A stretch of DNA of 64,000 bases from Nitrospira sp. (GCA_030653545.1 JAURZE010000022.1:1-64000); one strand, 5' to 3'. Positions 8,209 to 18,322 are shown, counted from the first letter of the stretch. The notes: generated from the sequence alone by a model not told the origin. A program made the numbers and translations.

Positions 8209-8235
8209 GGCTGCTCCTTCTCCTGTGGATAGAAA

Positions 8236-8264
8236 AATATCGGCGTGTGTAAGGGTACTGTCTA
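8236..8264 (-). promoter_or_regulatory. Sigma-70-type promoter of the lipoprotein gene
   Basis: On the minus strand TAGACA (8264-8259) and GATATT (8241-8236) are separated by 17 bases, about 28 bases upstream of the ATG at 8208. Box matches are 5/6 and 4/6. Confidence 0.5.
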
Positions 8265-8288
8265 GATGCGTAACTGGCGTTCGGGGGA

Positions 8289-8372
8289 TTACCAGATGCC
8301 GAGGCCCATGAGGACCATACCAACAGCCATCCATCCAAAAACGCCCAGTGAAATAATTGTCTCGAGTGTCAT
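8289..8372 (-). CDS. Possible 27-residue single-helix membrane peptide
   Basis: The frame reads MTLETIISLGVFGWMAVGMV and seven more residues, essentially one hydrophobic helix after five polar residues. The composition is strikingly membrane-like for a random frame. No clear Shine-Dalgarno sequence precedes the ATG, and I cannot place it in a known small-protein family. It lies between the lipoprotein promoter and an AT-rich gap. Confidence 0.3.
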   Translation of the reverse strand: MTLETIISLGVFGWMAVGMVLMGLGIW

Positions 8373-8850
8373 GCGCCAGTCCGCTTGGTTTAATGATGAA
8401 TGTTTTGGTTGACTCTTTTTGGTCGCTCTCGTTCCTTTTGGTAAGCAAATGACATGCCATTGAGAAGTAAGGAGAAAAGTATTCATGGATTGAGTAAGAA
8501 AATGATGTCTCTTGGGCGATGGGAGTCTTCTCTTCGCATTAAATAACCAGACAGAGAGATGATGCAATGAGTCAATTAGTTAAATAAATCAGCTGGTTAC
8601 GTAGATGATTATAGAGAGATGTTGTGGGTGGATGGGCGGAGTCTTTGGATACGAAAATGAAAGGGAAGAGAGGCGAACGCTAAAGGAAGCTTTTGGATTG
8701 ATGGGTGTTTCCTGACGGAAGCGTGTCAGAAAATGTTCAGTGTCTTGTGTAGGCGTGCAAGAATGTTCCTGAGCTGACTAGGGTTTACTGGCAAAGAAAA
8801 TGGTGAATATTTCGGCAAACGTGATTACGAGTAGGGTGCTTCCCACGAGG
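8373..8850. other. AT-rich gene-free region
   Basis: This stretch is visibly more AT-rich than its surroundings and has no protein-like frame. It contains an imperfect inverted repeat at about 8709-8735 (TTTcCTGAC ... GTCAGaAAA). This lacks the GC-rich stem and T-run of a terminator. It lies downstream of miaB and upstream of the small membrane peptide. Confidence 0.4.
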
Positions 8851-10185
8851 TTATTCGGCGAACAGCGCGGCCACCGATGAGTCGGTGATCCGACGATGCG
8901 TTAATCTGCCAGGCTGGAGAGGTTCACGGGCTTTATCCCAGATGACCGCGATGTTTCCGTCGGTTTTGCCCATCCAGCGGTCCGGTGAACGGGTGGCTTC
9001 CCGCTCGACGAGCACTGAGAGAGTTTGGCCAACGTATTCACGATTTCTTGCCCCGCCGATCTCGCGCTGAAGCTCTACAAGCCGCTTCACGCGGTCGCCC
9101 TTCACCGCTTCAGGTATGTCGTCCTGAAATTTTCTGGCGGCGATGGTGTTCTTCCGTTCGGAGTAGGCAAAGACGAAGGCTGAATGGAACCGGGTTTGCT
9201 CGACGAGGCGGCATGTGCTCTCGAAGTCTTGCTCGGTTTCTGTACTAAACCCGCAGATGATGTCAGTGGTCAGGACGATGTCCGGTATCATTCCCTTGAT
9301 CTGGTTGACCAACCCGGAGTATTCGGCGGCGGTGTACTCGCGTCCCATCAGGTCGAGCATGCGATCGCTCCCGGATTGGAGCGGCAGATGAATGTGCTTG
9401 CAGATCTTCGGGTGTGAAGCAATGGCGTCGAGCAGCGAACGCGGGTAGTCCTTGGGGTGCGGCGAGGTAAAGCGGACCCGTTCGATCCCGGCAGTGTCGG
9501 CTACGGCTGAGATGAGTTTGGCAAAGTCCCAATCGCCGGAACGATAGGAGTTCACATTCTGCCCGAGCAGCGTAATTTGTTTGTATCCGAGGGACGCGGC
9601 TTGCTGCGCTTCGGCCAGGACGCTCTGGGGATCGCGTGAACGCTCACGTCCGCGGGTGTACGGGACGACGCAAAAACTGCAGAAATTGTCGCAGCCGCGC
9701 ATGACAGTGATCCAGGCATTGACCCCGCCTTCGCGATCCGGTAGCACCCCCTCGTAGGTTTCGTATTCGGACAGGTCCAGGGCAAAAGCCTTCTTGGCAA
9801 AACCCTGCTCTTGCGCCTGCAGTGCATTCGTAATCAACATCGGGAGTTGGCGGTAGGCATCGGGACCGGCGAGGACGTCGATCAGCGGCACTTTCTTCGT
9901 CAACTCATCTTTGAGGCTTTGCGCCATGCAACCCAACACGCCAACGACGAGCGGGCGTTCTTTCTTGACCGCCTGCAACTCTCCGAGATGGCCGTAGACC
10001 TTGTTGTGCGCGTTCTCCCGAATGGCGCAGGTGTTCATCAGCATTACGTCGGCCCGCTCACGGTCTTCCGTGAAGGCAAACCCGTCCTGTTTGAGCAATG
10101 AGCGGACGAGCTCACTGTCAGACTCGTTCATCTGACAGCCGAATGTTTCAATATGGACAAGATGCGGCGTAGGCTTGTTCGTCAT
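8851..10185 (-). CDS. miaB: tRNA-2-methylthio-N6-dimethylallyladenosine synthase
   Basis: MiaB is a radical-SAM methylthiotransferase that converts i6A37 to ms2i6A37 in tRNAs reading UNN codons. The 444-residue product has the N-terminal UPF0004 domain with its cluster cysteines (TFGCQMNESDSE, NTCAIRENA, GVLGCMAQ). The radical-SAM CxxxCxxC follows in CDNFCSFCVVPYTRGRERSR, and a C-terminal TRAM region (LSVLVEREATRSPDRWMGKT) ends the protein. ATG at 10185 overlaps the stop of mtaB by four bases (ATGA), so translation is probably coupled. An upstream start inside mtaB is less likely. Confidence 0.93.
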   Translation of the reverse strand: MTNKPTPHLVHIETFGCQMNESDSELVRSLLKQDGFAFTEDRERADVMLMNTCAIRENAHNKVYGHLGELQAVKKERPLVVGVLGCMAQSLKDELTKKVPLIDVLAGPDAYRQLPMLITNALQAQEQGFAKKAFALDLSEYETYEGVLPDREGGVNAWITVMRGCDNFCSFCVVPYTRGRERSRDPQSVLAEAQQAASLGYKQITLLGQNVNSYRSGDWDFAKLISAVADTAGIERVRFTSPHPKDYPRSLLDAIASHPKICKHIHLPLQSGSDRMLDLMGREYTAAEYSGLVNQIKGMIPDIVLTTDIICGFSTETEQDFESTCRLVEQTRFHSAFVFAYSERKNTIAARKFQDDIPEAVKGDRVKRLVELQREIGGARNREYVGQTLSVLVEREATRSPDRWMGKTDGNIAVIWDKAREPLQPGRLTHRRITDSSVAALFAE

Positions 10186-11531
10186 AGCATCGGCAACATG
10201 GTCGTGGTGGCCGGGCGACCTGCCAGGTGGCCGACAGCCCAACGTTCACTGGCGGCAGTGATGGTGACGGAATGCATTTGGTTCGTCAGTTCAGATTGCG
10301 AAGGGACAGCGACTTTCAGGAAAGTGGACGTCGTGCCTACTGCGAAACCGTCATGGTAACCGGCTTCGAACAAGACGGGGATCGTCGCTCCAATATGCCT
10401 ATCGTGGACAGCGAGGCGTTTGGCTTGCGAGAGACCCGTTAAGATAGCCGTCCGCCGTTTCATTTGCGTGGGGCTGACGGGGTTGGCCAGTTTTACCGCC
10501 GCGGTTCCCGGTCTTGGTGAAAATGGAAACACGTGGAAATAGGCGAAGGGAAGTTCGGTAGCGAGCTTCAATGTATTGCCGAAAGCCGTCTCATCTTCCC
10601 CGGGAAAGCCGACCATGATGTCCGTGCCGAGTCCTAAGTTGGGAATTCTGCGTAAGGCGCGCGTAATCAGCTGCACATAATCCTGGGCCGAGTACGAGCG
10701 GTTCATCGCGGCCAAGATCTTGTCATCTCCACTTTGGAGAGGGATGTGGAGATAGGGACAGAGTTTGGCTGACGAGGCCATCAGTTCCAGCAACTGATCG
10801 GTGACCGTGGTCGGCTCGATGGAAGAAATCCGGATGCGCTCCAGACCGGGGATAGTCTCCAGCCGAGTGATCACGGTACAGAGATCCGCACCGGCCTGGT
10901 GGTATTGTCCGATGTTCACGCCAGTTAACACGATTTCCCGAACACCCTGGTCGGCCAGGAGTTTGGCCTCGCGCAACAGATCGTCGAGCAGGCGGCTTCG
11001 TTCCCGGCCTCGTGCAAAGGGGATCAGGCAGAAACTGCACATGGTATTGCAGCCGTCTTGAATCTTGAGCGGCGCACGCGTGGAATCCGGTGCGCCATAC
11101 TCGGGAAGTTCAAAGTCTTCCGGGGCGATGGTCTTGGTGCGATGCACGACCGGCGCCGCGTGCTTCTGCAGCCGATCGCTTGGCGGAAGAAAAGTCGGGA
11201 GATCGAGCTTATATTGATTGCCGACGATCAGGTCGATGCCGGCCTGCTTCTTCAACCCTTCCGGTCCCGTCTGCGCGTAGCAGCCTGTGACCGCGATGAA
11301 AGCCTTGGGCGAATGCTTGAGCGTCTTGCGAATGAGATAGCGGGAAGTCCGTTCAGCGTCTTCCGTGACAGAGCAGGTATTGAGGACGAGAAGATCTGTT
11401 GGCTCACCGAACGCGACCAGGCGATAGCCGTCCTGCCGCAATCGTTCGCCGAGTACGGCGGTTTCCGCCTGGTTGAGCCGACAGCCCAGCGTATGCAGTG
11501 AGGCGCGTGGTTGTGCAGTGTTCGTGGTCAT
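10182..11531 (-). CDS. mtaB: tRNA (t6A37) methylthiotransferase MtaB
   Basis: This 449-residue radical-SAM methylthiotransferase would add a methylthio group to t6A37. The N-terminal domain carries HTLGCRLNQAETA, NTCSVTEDAE and AVTGCYAQTGPE. The radical-SAM motif is CNTMCSFCLIPFARGRERSR, and a TRAM-like C-terminus follows. GCRLNQ, as opposed to GCQMN in MiaB, is typical of the MtaB/e-MtaB group. It is the first gene of a two-gene operon with miaB, so the two tRNA position-37 thiomethylases are co-expressed. Confidence 0.9.
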   Translation of the reverse strand: MTTNTAQPRASLHTLGCRLNQAETAVLGERLRQDGYRLVAFGEPTDLLVLNTCSVTEDAERTSRYLIRKTLKHSPKAFIAVTGCYAQTGPEGLKKQAGIDLIVGNQYKLDLPTFLPPSDRLQKHAAPVVHRTKTIAPEDFELPEYGAPDSTRAPLKIQDGCNTMCSFCLIPFARGRERSRLLDDLLREAKLLADQGVREIVLTGVNIGQYHQAGADLCTVITRLETIPGLERIRISSIEPTTVTDQLLELMASSAKLCPYLHIPLQSGDDKILAAMNRSYSAQDYVQLITRALRRIPNLGLGTDIMVGFPGEDETAFGNTLKLATELPFAYFHVFPFSPRPGTAAVKLANPVSPTQMKRRTAILTGLSQAKRLAVHDRHIGATIPVLFEAGYHDGFAVGTTSTFLKVAVPSQSELTNQMHSVTITAASERWAVGHLAGRPATTTMLPML

Positions 11532-11593
11532 CCCGCGACATTATAGGGGAGGGGTCGCAAGAGGGGCAAGGTGAGATGCTGTACGGCGTCGAA

Positions 11594-11622
11594 TTGACAC
11601 GGATTTTTTAGATCGATACAGT
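11594..11622 (+). promoter_or_regulatory. Consensus-like sigma-70 promoter
   Basis: A perfect TTGACA (11594-11599), a 17-base spacer and TACAGT (11617-11622) predict a start near 11629, 20 bases before the ATG of the secreted protein gene. Confidence 0.65.
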
Positions 11623-11648
11623 GTCCGGACTTGCCGGGAGGTGTCGGG

Positions 11649-12056
11649 ATGGTCTCACGAGCGACCTGGATGCTCACACTGCTGATTGCCTCCCTCTTAA
11701 TGGTGCCTGCCCGCACTGCGTCCCACGGAGTCTTGCCGGTTGAACCGGAGCTGACCACGCGGCTCGACGAGCTCTACGACCATGAAGCCCGTCTTTTTCT
11801 GATGCTGTATTCCTTAAAAGGGGACGGTCAGGTGGATTATGTGACGGGCAGGTCCGTGCAGGAGTATGCCCGGAGCAACTATGGCAATCCTATCTATAAG
11901 ACGGATGAGTACCCGCTCTTCTATTGGTGGGATCATACGATGTGGAATGATCCCGAGCAAGACGGAGTGAACGGGAACGAGCGCGTGTATCAGGAACACA
12001 TTGACTTCGATATCTTGCGGTACAAACCCTGTACGTTTAACGGCCAACCCTGTTAG
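11649..12056 (+). CDS. Secreted protein of unknown function
   Basis: ATG at 11649 follows GGGAGG at 11636-11641 with 7-base spacing. The 135-residue product has a signal peptide ending near ARTASHG. The mature part is acidic and aromatic-rich (YPLFYWWDHTMWNDPEQDGVNGNERVY), with two Cys near the C-terminus (CTFNGQPC) that could form a disulphide. I do not recognise a family. It has its own strong promoter and no obvious operon partner. Confidence 0.65.
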   Translation: MVSRATWMLTLLIASLLMVPARTASHGVLPVEPELTTRLDELYDHEARLFLMLYSLKGDGQVDYVTGRSVQEYARSNYGNPIYKTDEYPLFYWWDHTMWNDPEQDGVNGNERVYQEHIDFDILRYKPCTFNGQPC

Positions 12057-12216
12057 TTTCCGTCACATCATCCCGGCGTTCGAACGGTGTCGGCCTAATT
12101 CTTGGCGCCGGTCTGCGCGTGATTTGAGATTCTGCTGCAGAAGTGTTCTCGTTGAGTGTTATTCTGCCTTCAAAGCGATGTGCAGGCGCAATTTGCGTCT
12201 TGAGCATGGTCAATGA

Positions 12217-13521
12217 ATGACGAATCGAATGAATTTTTCTAAGTTCATCCCCTTGGCCTTGTTGAATCGCCGTTTGGCGGTCATGTTCCCCCTTGGGTTT
12301 CTGTCAGGGCTTCCGCTGGCGCTCACGGCAGGGACGCTGCAAGCCTGGCTCACGGTCGAAGGGGTGGATCTGAAAACCATTGGCATTTTCACGCTGGTGG
12401 GATTGCCCTATACGCTCAAGTTTCTCTGGGCGCCGGTGATCGATCGGTTGGTTCCTCCCTGGCTAGGGCGCCGGCGCGGCTGGATGGTGCTGACGCAGCT
12501 CTGTGTCGCACTCGGCGTGGTCCTGATGGCGGTGACGAGTCCGCGGCATCATCCGGAGCTGCTTGCGGTCTTTGCCCTGCTCGTGGCCTTTCTCGCGGCC
12601 TCACTCGACATTGTCTTCGACGCCTATCGGACCGAGACCTTGGAATCCCAAGAGCGGGGATTCGGCGCAGCCGTATGGGTGAACGGCTACCGGATCGCAT
12701 TGTTAGTGGCCGGGGCTGGGGCGCTGGTCATTGCGGATCTGGTGGGGTGGCAAACGACCTATCTCCTGATGGCCGCGCTCATGGTGGTCGGGACAGCCAT
12801 TATCTTCCTAAGTCCCGAGCCGGGCCGCGTAGCCGATGCTCCGAAGACGATGGGGGAAGCGATTGGTGCGCCGCTCGCCGAGTTCTTTACGCGTCCCCAT
12901 GCAGTCGGATTTCTGGCGGTGATTGTACTTTACAAGCTTGGCGATGCCTTTGCCTCTTCGCTCCAAACTGCGTTTCTCATCGGTGGAGTTGGGTTCACCG
13001 CCGGGGAAGTCGGGTACGTGAAGGGCATCGGGATTCTAGCGACGCTGCTGGGTGCTTTATTCGGCGGGCTCTTAATGGCAAGGATGGGGCTCGTACAGTC
13101 GCTCTTGCTATTCGGTCTGTTGCAGGCTGTGTCGAATCTTGGATTTGTCGTGCTGGCCTGGGCGGGGAAGAGCGCGGCGCTGCTTGCCGCCGTGGTCATG
13201 GTTGAAAACATCACCGGGGGGATGGGCACGGCAGCGTTCGTGGCGCTGGTGATGTCGCTCTGTGATCCGCGGTATACGGCTACGCAGTTTGCACTGTTAT
13301 CCTCGCTCGAAGCCCTCGGCCGCGTCTTTGCCGGTCGCCCGTCCGCCGATGTCGTTGCGGCGGTCGGGTGGGGCCAATTTTTTCTGCTGACGTTTGTGGT
13401 GGCGCTGCCTGGTCTCTGGGCGGTCTGGCGGGTACGTGAACGGATATCTTTTGGCCCGGCCAGTCATGGTGGGCCGGTTGTCCCAGCCGTCGTACCGGTT
13501 CAGTCGGCTGGGAGCCGCTAA
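12217..13521 (+). CDS. Major facilitator superfamily permease, AmpG-like
   Basis: This 434-residue membrane protein has about 12 hydrophobic helices. The opening FPLGFLSGLPLALTAGTLQAWL and the motif FLWAPVIDRLVPP followed by LGRRRGW are characteristic of AmpG-type muropeptide importers, which bring anhydromuropeptides into the cytoplasm for wall recycling. The typical AmpG feature YRTETLESQERGFGAA is also present. No recycling enzymes (ampD, nagZ) are nearby, so substrate is inferred from family. Its end overlaps the convergent small membrane gene by four bases. Confidence 0.8.
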   Translation: MTNRMNFSKFIPLALLNRRLAVMFPLGFLSGLPLALTAGTLQAWLTVEGVDLKTIGIFTLVGLPYTLKFLWAPVIDRLVPPWLGRRRGWMVLTQLCVALGVVLMAVTSPRHHPELLAVFALLVAFLAASLDIVFDAYRTETLESQERGFGAAVWVNGYRIALLVAGAGALVIADLVGWQTTYLLMAALMVVGTAIIFLSPEPGRVADAPKTMGEAIGAPLAEFFTRPHAVGFLAVIVLYKLGDAFASSLQTAFLIGGVGFTAGEVGYVKGIGILATLLGALFGGLLMARMGLVQSLLLFGLLQAVSNLGFVVLAWAGKSAALLAAVVMVENITGGMGTAAFVALVMSLCDPRYTATQFALLSSLEALGRVFAGRPSADVVAAVGWGQFFLLTFVVALPGLWAVWRVRERISFGPASHGGPVVPAVVPVQSAGSR

Positions 13522-13811
13522 GACGACAACTTGCGCTGGAGAAACAGTACGAACAGCATGAGGGTTGCCAGTGGGGCAAAGAGAAACGGCACGAGCCAGA
13601 GCCAGACATTTTTCCCCCGGACGCGGGCCTGGTCGATCATCCAGACGAAGACCCAGATCATGAGGCCCGCATAGTTGAGGGCGATCCATCGAGTGGTGTG
13701 TATCTTCAGGCCGCTTCCGCTATCCGGTGATCCTTGAAGAAGGAAAACCATGAGCAAGAGCATGAAGCTTCCCAGCAGCGCGGCAACCAGGCGTTTACTC
13801 CAAACAAACAT
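13518..13811 (-). CDS. Small integral membrane protein
   Basis: The protein has 97 residues and three predicted membrane helices, at about 6-26, 40-60 and 70-92. It resembles short PLDc_N-like or DUF proteins, but I cannot name a family. A strong AGGAGG precedes the ATG at 13811. An inverted repeat just upstream (13834-13857) may be an operator. It converges on the AmpG-like gene. Confidence 0.6.
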   Translation of the reverse strand: MFVWSKRLVAALLGSFMLLLMVFLLQGSPDSGSGLKIHTTRWIALNYAGLMIWVFVWMIDQARVRGKNVWLWLVPFLFAPLATLMLFVLFLQRKLSS

Positions 13812-13833
13812 GAGATCCTCCTATGACATGTGG

Positions 13834-13857
13834 CCGCTCTATCGCGATAGGGAGCGG
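13834..13857. repeat. Inverted repeat upstream of the small membrane gene
   Basis: CCGCTC-TATCG is followed at once by CGATA-gg-GAGCGG, giving an 11-bp inverted repeat with a 2-base bulge. It lies 23 bases upstream of the leftward gene start and about 90 bases before the rightward DUF4359-like gene. It could be an operator or an RNA hairpin. Confidence 0.45.
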
Positions 13858-13949
13858 TGGTGCGGGGCTAGGCTAATCAGCCGGTTTCGGTTTGTCAAAC
13901 TTCCGGATTTCGGTGCCGTGGACGACCAGCTGATCGCATTGGGGGTGGT

Positions 13950-14321
13950 ATGAGTCTTCGTCGTCTCGTGATCATCGTGTTCGTGCTGGGTCTGGCGGTG
14001 GGGCTGGCCTTGTCCAATCCAACCACGGACGACTATCTGCAGTTTGTGGAAAGGGAATTAGGTAAGGCGATTGATCGAATGGATCGGAGTGCTCCCAGCC
14101 GTGAGCAGCAATTTATCCGGCAGGTCTTCCAAAGTCAGAGCAAGAAGATTCTCCAAGAGGTGGTTCGCCCCCATACGAAGCGGCAGAATTGGGGGATCGC
14201 AAGTCGGTATGTCACACAGGCGGTAAGTACGAAGATTGTTGTGATCGGTGTGGCTGGTCACTTCATTCCTCTCGAAGGAGTTGAGGAGGCCACCATTAAA
14301 ATTGGACGATTGGCTTTTTAG
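13950..14321 (+). CDS. DUF4359-like membrane-anchored or secreted protein
   Basis: This 123-residue protein opens with a hydrophobic helix (about residues 4-22), then SNPTTDDYLQFVERELGKAI. That resembles the start of DUF4359 proteins, where N-P-S/T-x-x-D/E-Y/F follows a membrane anchor. The C-terminus is a beta-rich segment (TKIVVIGVAGHFIPLEG). Function is unknown for the family. It lies downstream of the inverted repeat and upstream of the nrdJ leader. Confidence 0.6.
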   Translation: MSLRRLVIIVFVLGLAVGLALSNPTTDDYLQFVERELGKAIDRMDRSAPSREQQFIRQVFQSQSKKILQEVVRPHTKRQNWGIASRYVTQAVSTKIVVIGVAGHFIPLEGVEEATIKIGRLAF

Positions 14322-14366
14322 GCGGTCCCTGGCGATCAATTTCCTGCCATTTTGGAGCCCTGTTTC

Positions 14367-14375
14367 TGTGGATAA
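14367..14375 (-). promoter_or_regulatory. Perfect DnaA box upstream of nrdJ
   Basis: TGTGGATAA is the complement of the consensus TTATCCACA. It lies about 240 bases before nrdJ. In E. coli the nrdAB promoter is DnaA-regulated, so a similar link is possible here. A single site could be chance. Confidence 0.4.
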
Positions 14376-14470
14376 GTGTCTCAAATTCTCCGCAAGCTAG
14401 CGATCAGACACGCACATTGACTGTCCCCAGGTTTTCCACCCCTATCCCACCCTGACCACTATACTTGGTG

Positions 14471-14499
14471 TTGACAAAAACTCTGAATAGCTATATGTA
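14471..14499 (+). promoter_or_regulatory. Probable nrdJ promoter
   Basis: A perfect TTGACA at 14471-14476 is followed by TATATG (14492-14497, 15-base spacer) or TATGTA (14494-14499, 17-base spacer). This leaves a leader of roughly 105 bases before the GTG start. I see no recognisable cobalamin riboswitch in the leader. Confidence 0.45.
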
Positions 14500-14610
14500 G
14501 TCCATCCGCGATGGGTACCTCACATCACGGTCGTCCCGTATCAGAGGAAAGATCCTCAATTATGACCCCATTCGTACACAGCTACAGAACCCTCTTGAAG
14601 GAGGACTATT

Positions 14611-17600
14611 GTGAGAATTGAGCGGAGATTTACCCGTCGCGGCCAGGGCCCCTACGAGGGTCTCACGTTCGTCAAGCGGTCGTCGGAGATTCGTAATCCA
14701 GACGGATCAACGGTGTTCAAGCTTGAGAACATTGATGTGCCGGAACAGTGGTCTCAATTGGCCATTGATATTCTCGCCCAGAAGTATTTTCGGAAAGCGG
14801 GTGTGCCTCAGAAGGATGCAGCGGGCAATCCTCTGGTGGGTGCCGATGGGAAGCCGGTATTGGGTAGTGAGCGTGATGCCCGCCAGGTGTTCGAGCGGCT
14901 TGCTGGTTGTTGGACACATTGGGGCAAAGAGTACGGCTACTTTAAGACGCCGGAGGATAGCGAGGCCTTTCAGGACGAGGTCGGCTATATGTTGGCCAGA
15001 CAGATGGCCGCGCCCAATTCACCGCAATGGTTCAATACCGGGTTGCATTACGCCTATGGGCTTTCAGGTCCGGCGCAGGGACATTATTACGTCGATCCCA
15101 AGAGCCGTGAGGTGGTGAAGTCGACCAACGCCTTTGAGCATCCCCAGCCTCATGCCTGTTTTATCCAGTCCGTCGATGATGACCTCGTCAACGAAAACGG
15201 GATCATGGATTTGTGGGTGCGGGAAGCCCGGCTGTTTAAGTATGGGTCGGGAACCGGAACTAATTTTTCCCGTTTGCGGGGAGACGGTGAAGGCTTATCC
15301 GGCGGCGGGCGGTCGTCCGGCCTGATGTCCTTCCTCAAGATCGGAGACCGTGCGGCCGGTGCCATCAAGTCCGGCGGCACCACCAGGCGTGCGGCCAAGA
15401 TGGTGTGTCTGGACCTCGATCATCCCGACATCGAAGAATTCATCGATTGGAAAGTCATCGAAGAGCAAAAAGTGGCCGCGATGGTCACAGGATCGAAGAT
15501 CTGCGCGCAGCGGTTGAATGCGGTGTTGAAGGCCTGCCATGTCGTCGACAGCATGGGCCAGCCAAAGGCAGAGATCGATCCAAAGAAAAATCCTGTCCTG
15601 CGGGAAGCGCTGGCCGCGGCTCGCCGGGATATGGTGCCGGAAGCCTATGTGCATCGCATGTATGCCTATGCCCAACAGGGGTTTACCCATTTTGTGTTTC
15701 ATGAGTACGACACGAACTGGGACGGGAGAGCCTATCAGACGGTCTCCGGGCAGAACTCCAATAACAGCGTCAGAATCCCGAATGAGTTTTTCAAAGCGCT
15801 CGAGAACGACAGCGATTGGCAGCTGAAACGTCGGATCGACGGCAAGGTCTGCAAGACCGTGAAGGCCAGCGATCTTTGGGACCGGATTGCCTGGGCCGCG
15901 TGGATCTGTGCCGATCCCGGTACGCAGTACGACACCACGATCAATGAATGGCATACCTGTCCGGAGGATGGTCGGATCAACGCCTCCAATCCCTGTTCCG
16001 AATACATGTTTCTGGACGATACGGCCTGCAACCTGGCCTCGCTCAATCTGGCGTTGTTTTATACGGCGGACGGACAGTTTGAACTCGAGAATTTCCGTCA
16101 TGCCGTGCGCCTCTGGACGATCGTGCTGGAGATCAGCGTATTGATGGCCTCGTTCCCGAGTAAATCGATTGCGGAGCGAAGCTATCAGTTCCGTACGCTG
16201 GGGTTGGGCTATGCCAATCTCGGAACGGTGTTAATGCGGCAGGGGATTCCATATGACTCTCCCAAGGCCATGGCAATCTGCGGAGCGATTACCTCGATCA
16301 TGACCGGAGAGTCGTATAGCACTTCGGCGGAAATGGCCGCGGAGCTTTGGCCATTCCCGGGATATACGAAAAATCGCGACCAGATGTTGCGCGTTATCCG
16401 CAACCACCGTCGGGCGGCCTATAACACCGCGGCGGATGAATATGAGGGGTTGTCGATCGTTCCGTTGGGCATTCAGCCGGAGCATTGCCCGCCGGATCTG
16501 CTCATCGCCGCCCGCCGGGCCTGGGATCGGGCCTTGGAACTCGGAACGGCCTATGGGTATCGCAATGCACAGGTGACGGTGATTGCGCCAACCGGCACCA
16601 TTGGGTTGGTGATGGATTGTGATACCACCGGGATCGAGCCGGACTTTGCCTTAGTGAAGTTCAAGAAACTGGCCGGCGGCGGGTACTTCAAGATCATCAA
16701 CCAGAGTATTCCCCAGGCCCTCACGACCATGGGGTATTCCGAGAGCCAGATTCAAGACATCATCCGTTATTGCGTCGGTGCGCAGACGCTCAAGGGCGCA
16801 CCGTTCATCAATCATGAGACCCTGCGCAATAAAGGGTTTGACGATGCCGCGCTGGAACGGCTTGAAAGCAACCTGGTCCAGGCGTTTGAAATCGCCTTTA
16901 TGTTTAACAAGTTTACCTTGGGGGAAACGTTTTGCATCGAGAAGCTCGGCTTGACTCATGCACAGTTGGCCGAAACGAACTTCAACATGCTCAAGGCGCT
17001 GGGATTCACCCAGGAAGAAATTGCCGCGGCCAACGAGTATTGCTGCGGCACGATGACCGTCGAAGGGGCGCCGCATTTGAAAGCCGAGCATCTGCCGGTC
17101 TTCGATTGCGCCAACCGTTGCGGGCGGATCGGCCAGCGGTTCATCCACGTCGATGCCCATATCCGGATGATGGCTGCAGCGCAGCCGTTTATCAGCGGCG
17201 CCATCAGCAAGACCATCAACATGCCGGCAGAGGCCACGCTTGACGAGGTCAAGTCAGCCTATCAGTTTGCATGGAAGAGCATGGTGAAGGCCGTCGCACT
17301 CTATCGGGACGGCTCGAAGTTGAGCCAGCCGCTGAGTTCATCGAGCGATGGGGAGAAGACTGTCGAGGCGTCCGTCGATACGATTTCGGTTGCCGCAGAG
17401 AAGATCACCGAGCGTGTGCTGGTCCGCTATCTGGCCAAGCGGCGACCGTTGCCGGGACGGCGAAACGGGTATACCCAAAAAGCCGTTGTCGGCGGGCACA
17501 AGCTGTATTTGCGAACCGGTGAGTATGAAGACGGCACGGTCGGCGAGATTTTCCTGGATATGCACAAGGAAGGCGCCGCGTTCCGGAGCTTGATGAACTG

Positions 17601-18144
17601 TTTTGCCATCGCGATCTCTTTGGGCTTGCAGCATGGAGTCCCGTTGGAGGAATTTGTCGAAGCCTTTGTGTTTACCCGCTTCGAGCCGAATGGGCCGGTC
17701 AAGCTGAATGATCGCATTAAGATGTCGACATCGATCATCGACTACATCTTCCGTGAGCTGGCCGTGACCTATCTGGACCGGTACGATTTGGCGCAGGTCA
17801 AAGAGGACGATCTTCGGATGGATTCGATGAAAATGGATGAGCAAGATCCGGAATGTGTGGACGAAGAAGCGGACCTCGCTGCGCTGGCGAAATCATCGGT
17901 GGACATGGAGCATCTGCCGATTCGCCGGAATGGAACAAAAGAGCATGGAAACGGAAACGGTCATACCATGGCCGCGCGTAAAGTCGAGCTGATCCGCGAG
18001 ACTCTGACGTTGACTGAGGTGCAGAGTGCCAAGGTCAAGGGGTATGAAGGGGATCCCTGTCCGGAGTGCAAACAATTTACGATGGTACGAAACGGCACTT
18101 GTCTGAAGTGCGTGAGCTGCGGCGCAACGAATGGATGTTCGTAG
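14611..18144 (+). CDS. nrdJ: Adenosylcobalamin-dependent (class II) ribonucleotide reductase
   Basis: NrdJ reduces ribonucleotides to deoxyribonucleotides using coenzyme B12 instead of a diiron or glycyl radical. The 1177-residue length fits the long NrdJ form. The reductase core has the active-site NPCSEYM motif (near residue 457) and other class II landmarks ([42 protein letters not shown]). A C-terminal segment shared with long NrdJs follows ([19 protein letters not shown]), and a zinc-ribbon-like tail has CPEC and CVSC pairs for thiol shuttling. GTG at 14611 follows AAGGAGG. No other reductase is seen in the window. Confidence 0.95.
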   Translation: MRIERRFTRRGQGPYEGLTFVKRSSEIRNPDGSTVFKLENIDVPEQWSQLAIDILAQKYFRKAGVPQKDAAGNPLVGADGKPVLGSERDARQVFERLAGCWTHWGKEYGYFKTPEDSEAFQDEVGYMLARQMAAPNSPQWFNTGLHYAYGLSGPAQGHYYVDPKSREVVKSTNAFEHPQPHACFIQSVDDDLVNENGIMDLWVREARLFKYGSGTGTNFSRLRGDGEGLSGGGRSSGLMSFLKIGDRAAGAIKSGGTTRRAAKMVCLDLDHPDIEEFIDWKVIEEQKVAAMVTGSKICAQRLNAVLKACHVVDSMGQPKAEIDPKKNPVLREALAAARRDMVPEAYVHRMYAYAQQGFTHFVFHEYDTNWDGRAYQTVSGQNSNNSVRIPNEFFKALENDSDWQLKRRIDGKVCKTVKASDLWDRIAWAAWICADPGTQYDTTINEWHTCPEDGRINASNPCSEYMFLDDTACNLASLNLALFYTADGQFELENFRHAVRLWTIVLEISVLMASFPSKSIAERSYQFRTLGLGYANLGTVLMRQGIPYDSPKAMAICGAITSIMTGESYSTSAEMAAELWPFPGYTKNRDQMLRVIRNHRRAAYNTAADEYEGLSIVPLGIQPEHCPPDLLIAARRAWDRALELGTAYGYRNAQVTVIAPTGTIGLVMDCDTTGIEPDFALVKFKKLAGGGYFKIINQSIPQALTTMGYSESQIQDIIRYCVGAQTLKGAPFINHETLRNKGFDDAALERLESNLVQAFEIAFMFNKFTLGETFCIEKLGLTHAQLAETNFNMLKALGFTQEEIAAANEYCCGTMTVEGAPHLKAEHLPVFDCANRCGRIGQRFIHVDAHIRMMAAAQPFISGAISKTINMPAEATLDEVKSAYQFAWKSMVKAVALYRDGSKLSQPLSSSSDGEKTVEASVDTISVAAEKITERVLVRYLAKRRPLPGRRNGYTQKAVVGGHKLYLRTGEYEDGTVGEIFLDMHKEGAAFRSLMNCFAIAISLGLQHGVPLEEFVEAFVFTRFEPNGPVKLNDRIKMSTSIIDYIFRELAVTYLDRYDLAQVKEDDLRMDSMKMDEQDPECVDEEADLAALAKSSVDMEHLPIRRNGTKEHGNGNGHTMAARKVELIRETLTLTEVQSAKVKGYEGDPCPECKQFTMVRNGTCLKCVSCGATNGCS

Positions 18145-18157
18145 AGAGGAGGTTCTA

Positions 18158-18322
18158 ATGACAATCAAGAATCGACTCGTACGATGCATCCATTGCAAAC
18201 AAGAATATTTCGCAAAGGTTTCTACGCTTGCTTCATATGTGGGTGGGGCTGGGAAGTGTCAAAATCCCAAATGCCCGTCCAATGCATATAACCCGTTGTA
18301 TGTGGAAAAACGGAAAACTTAG
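18158..18322 (+). CDS. Small zinc-ribbon-like protein downstream of nrdJ
   Basis: The product has 54 residues and starts at the ATG at 18158, after AGAGGAGG. CIHC near the N-terminus and CQNPKC about 25 residues later could bind one zinc. It begins 13 bases after nrdJ and is probably co-transcribed. I do not recognise a family. A role in DNA or RNA binding is possible, but nothing in the sequence shows it. Confidence 0.6.
   Translation: MTIKNRLVRCIHCKQEYFAKVSTLASYVGGAGKCQNPKCPSNAYNPLYVEKRKT

Noticed and set aside
8709..8735. Inverted repeat TTTcCTGAC/GTCAGaAAA as a miaB terminator
   Set aside because: AT-rich stem ends, no GC-rich core and no T-run in the direction of transcription.
14500..14610. 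Cobalamin riboswitch before the B12-dependent reductase
   Set aside because: No B12-box-like conserved core could be seen in the leader of about 110 bases, which is also too short for the usual element.
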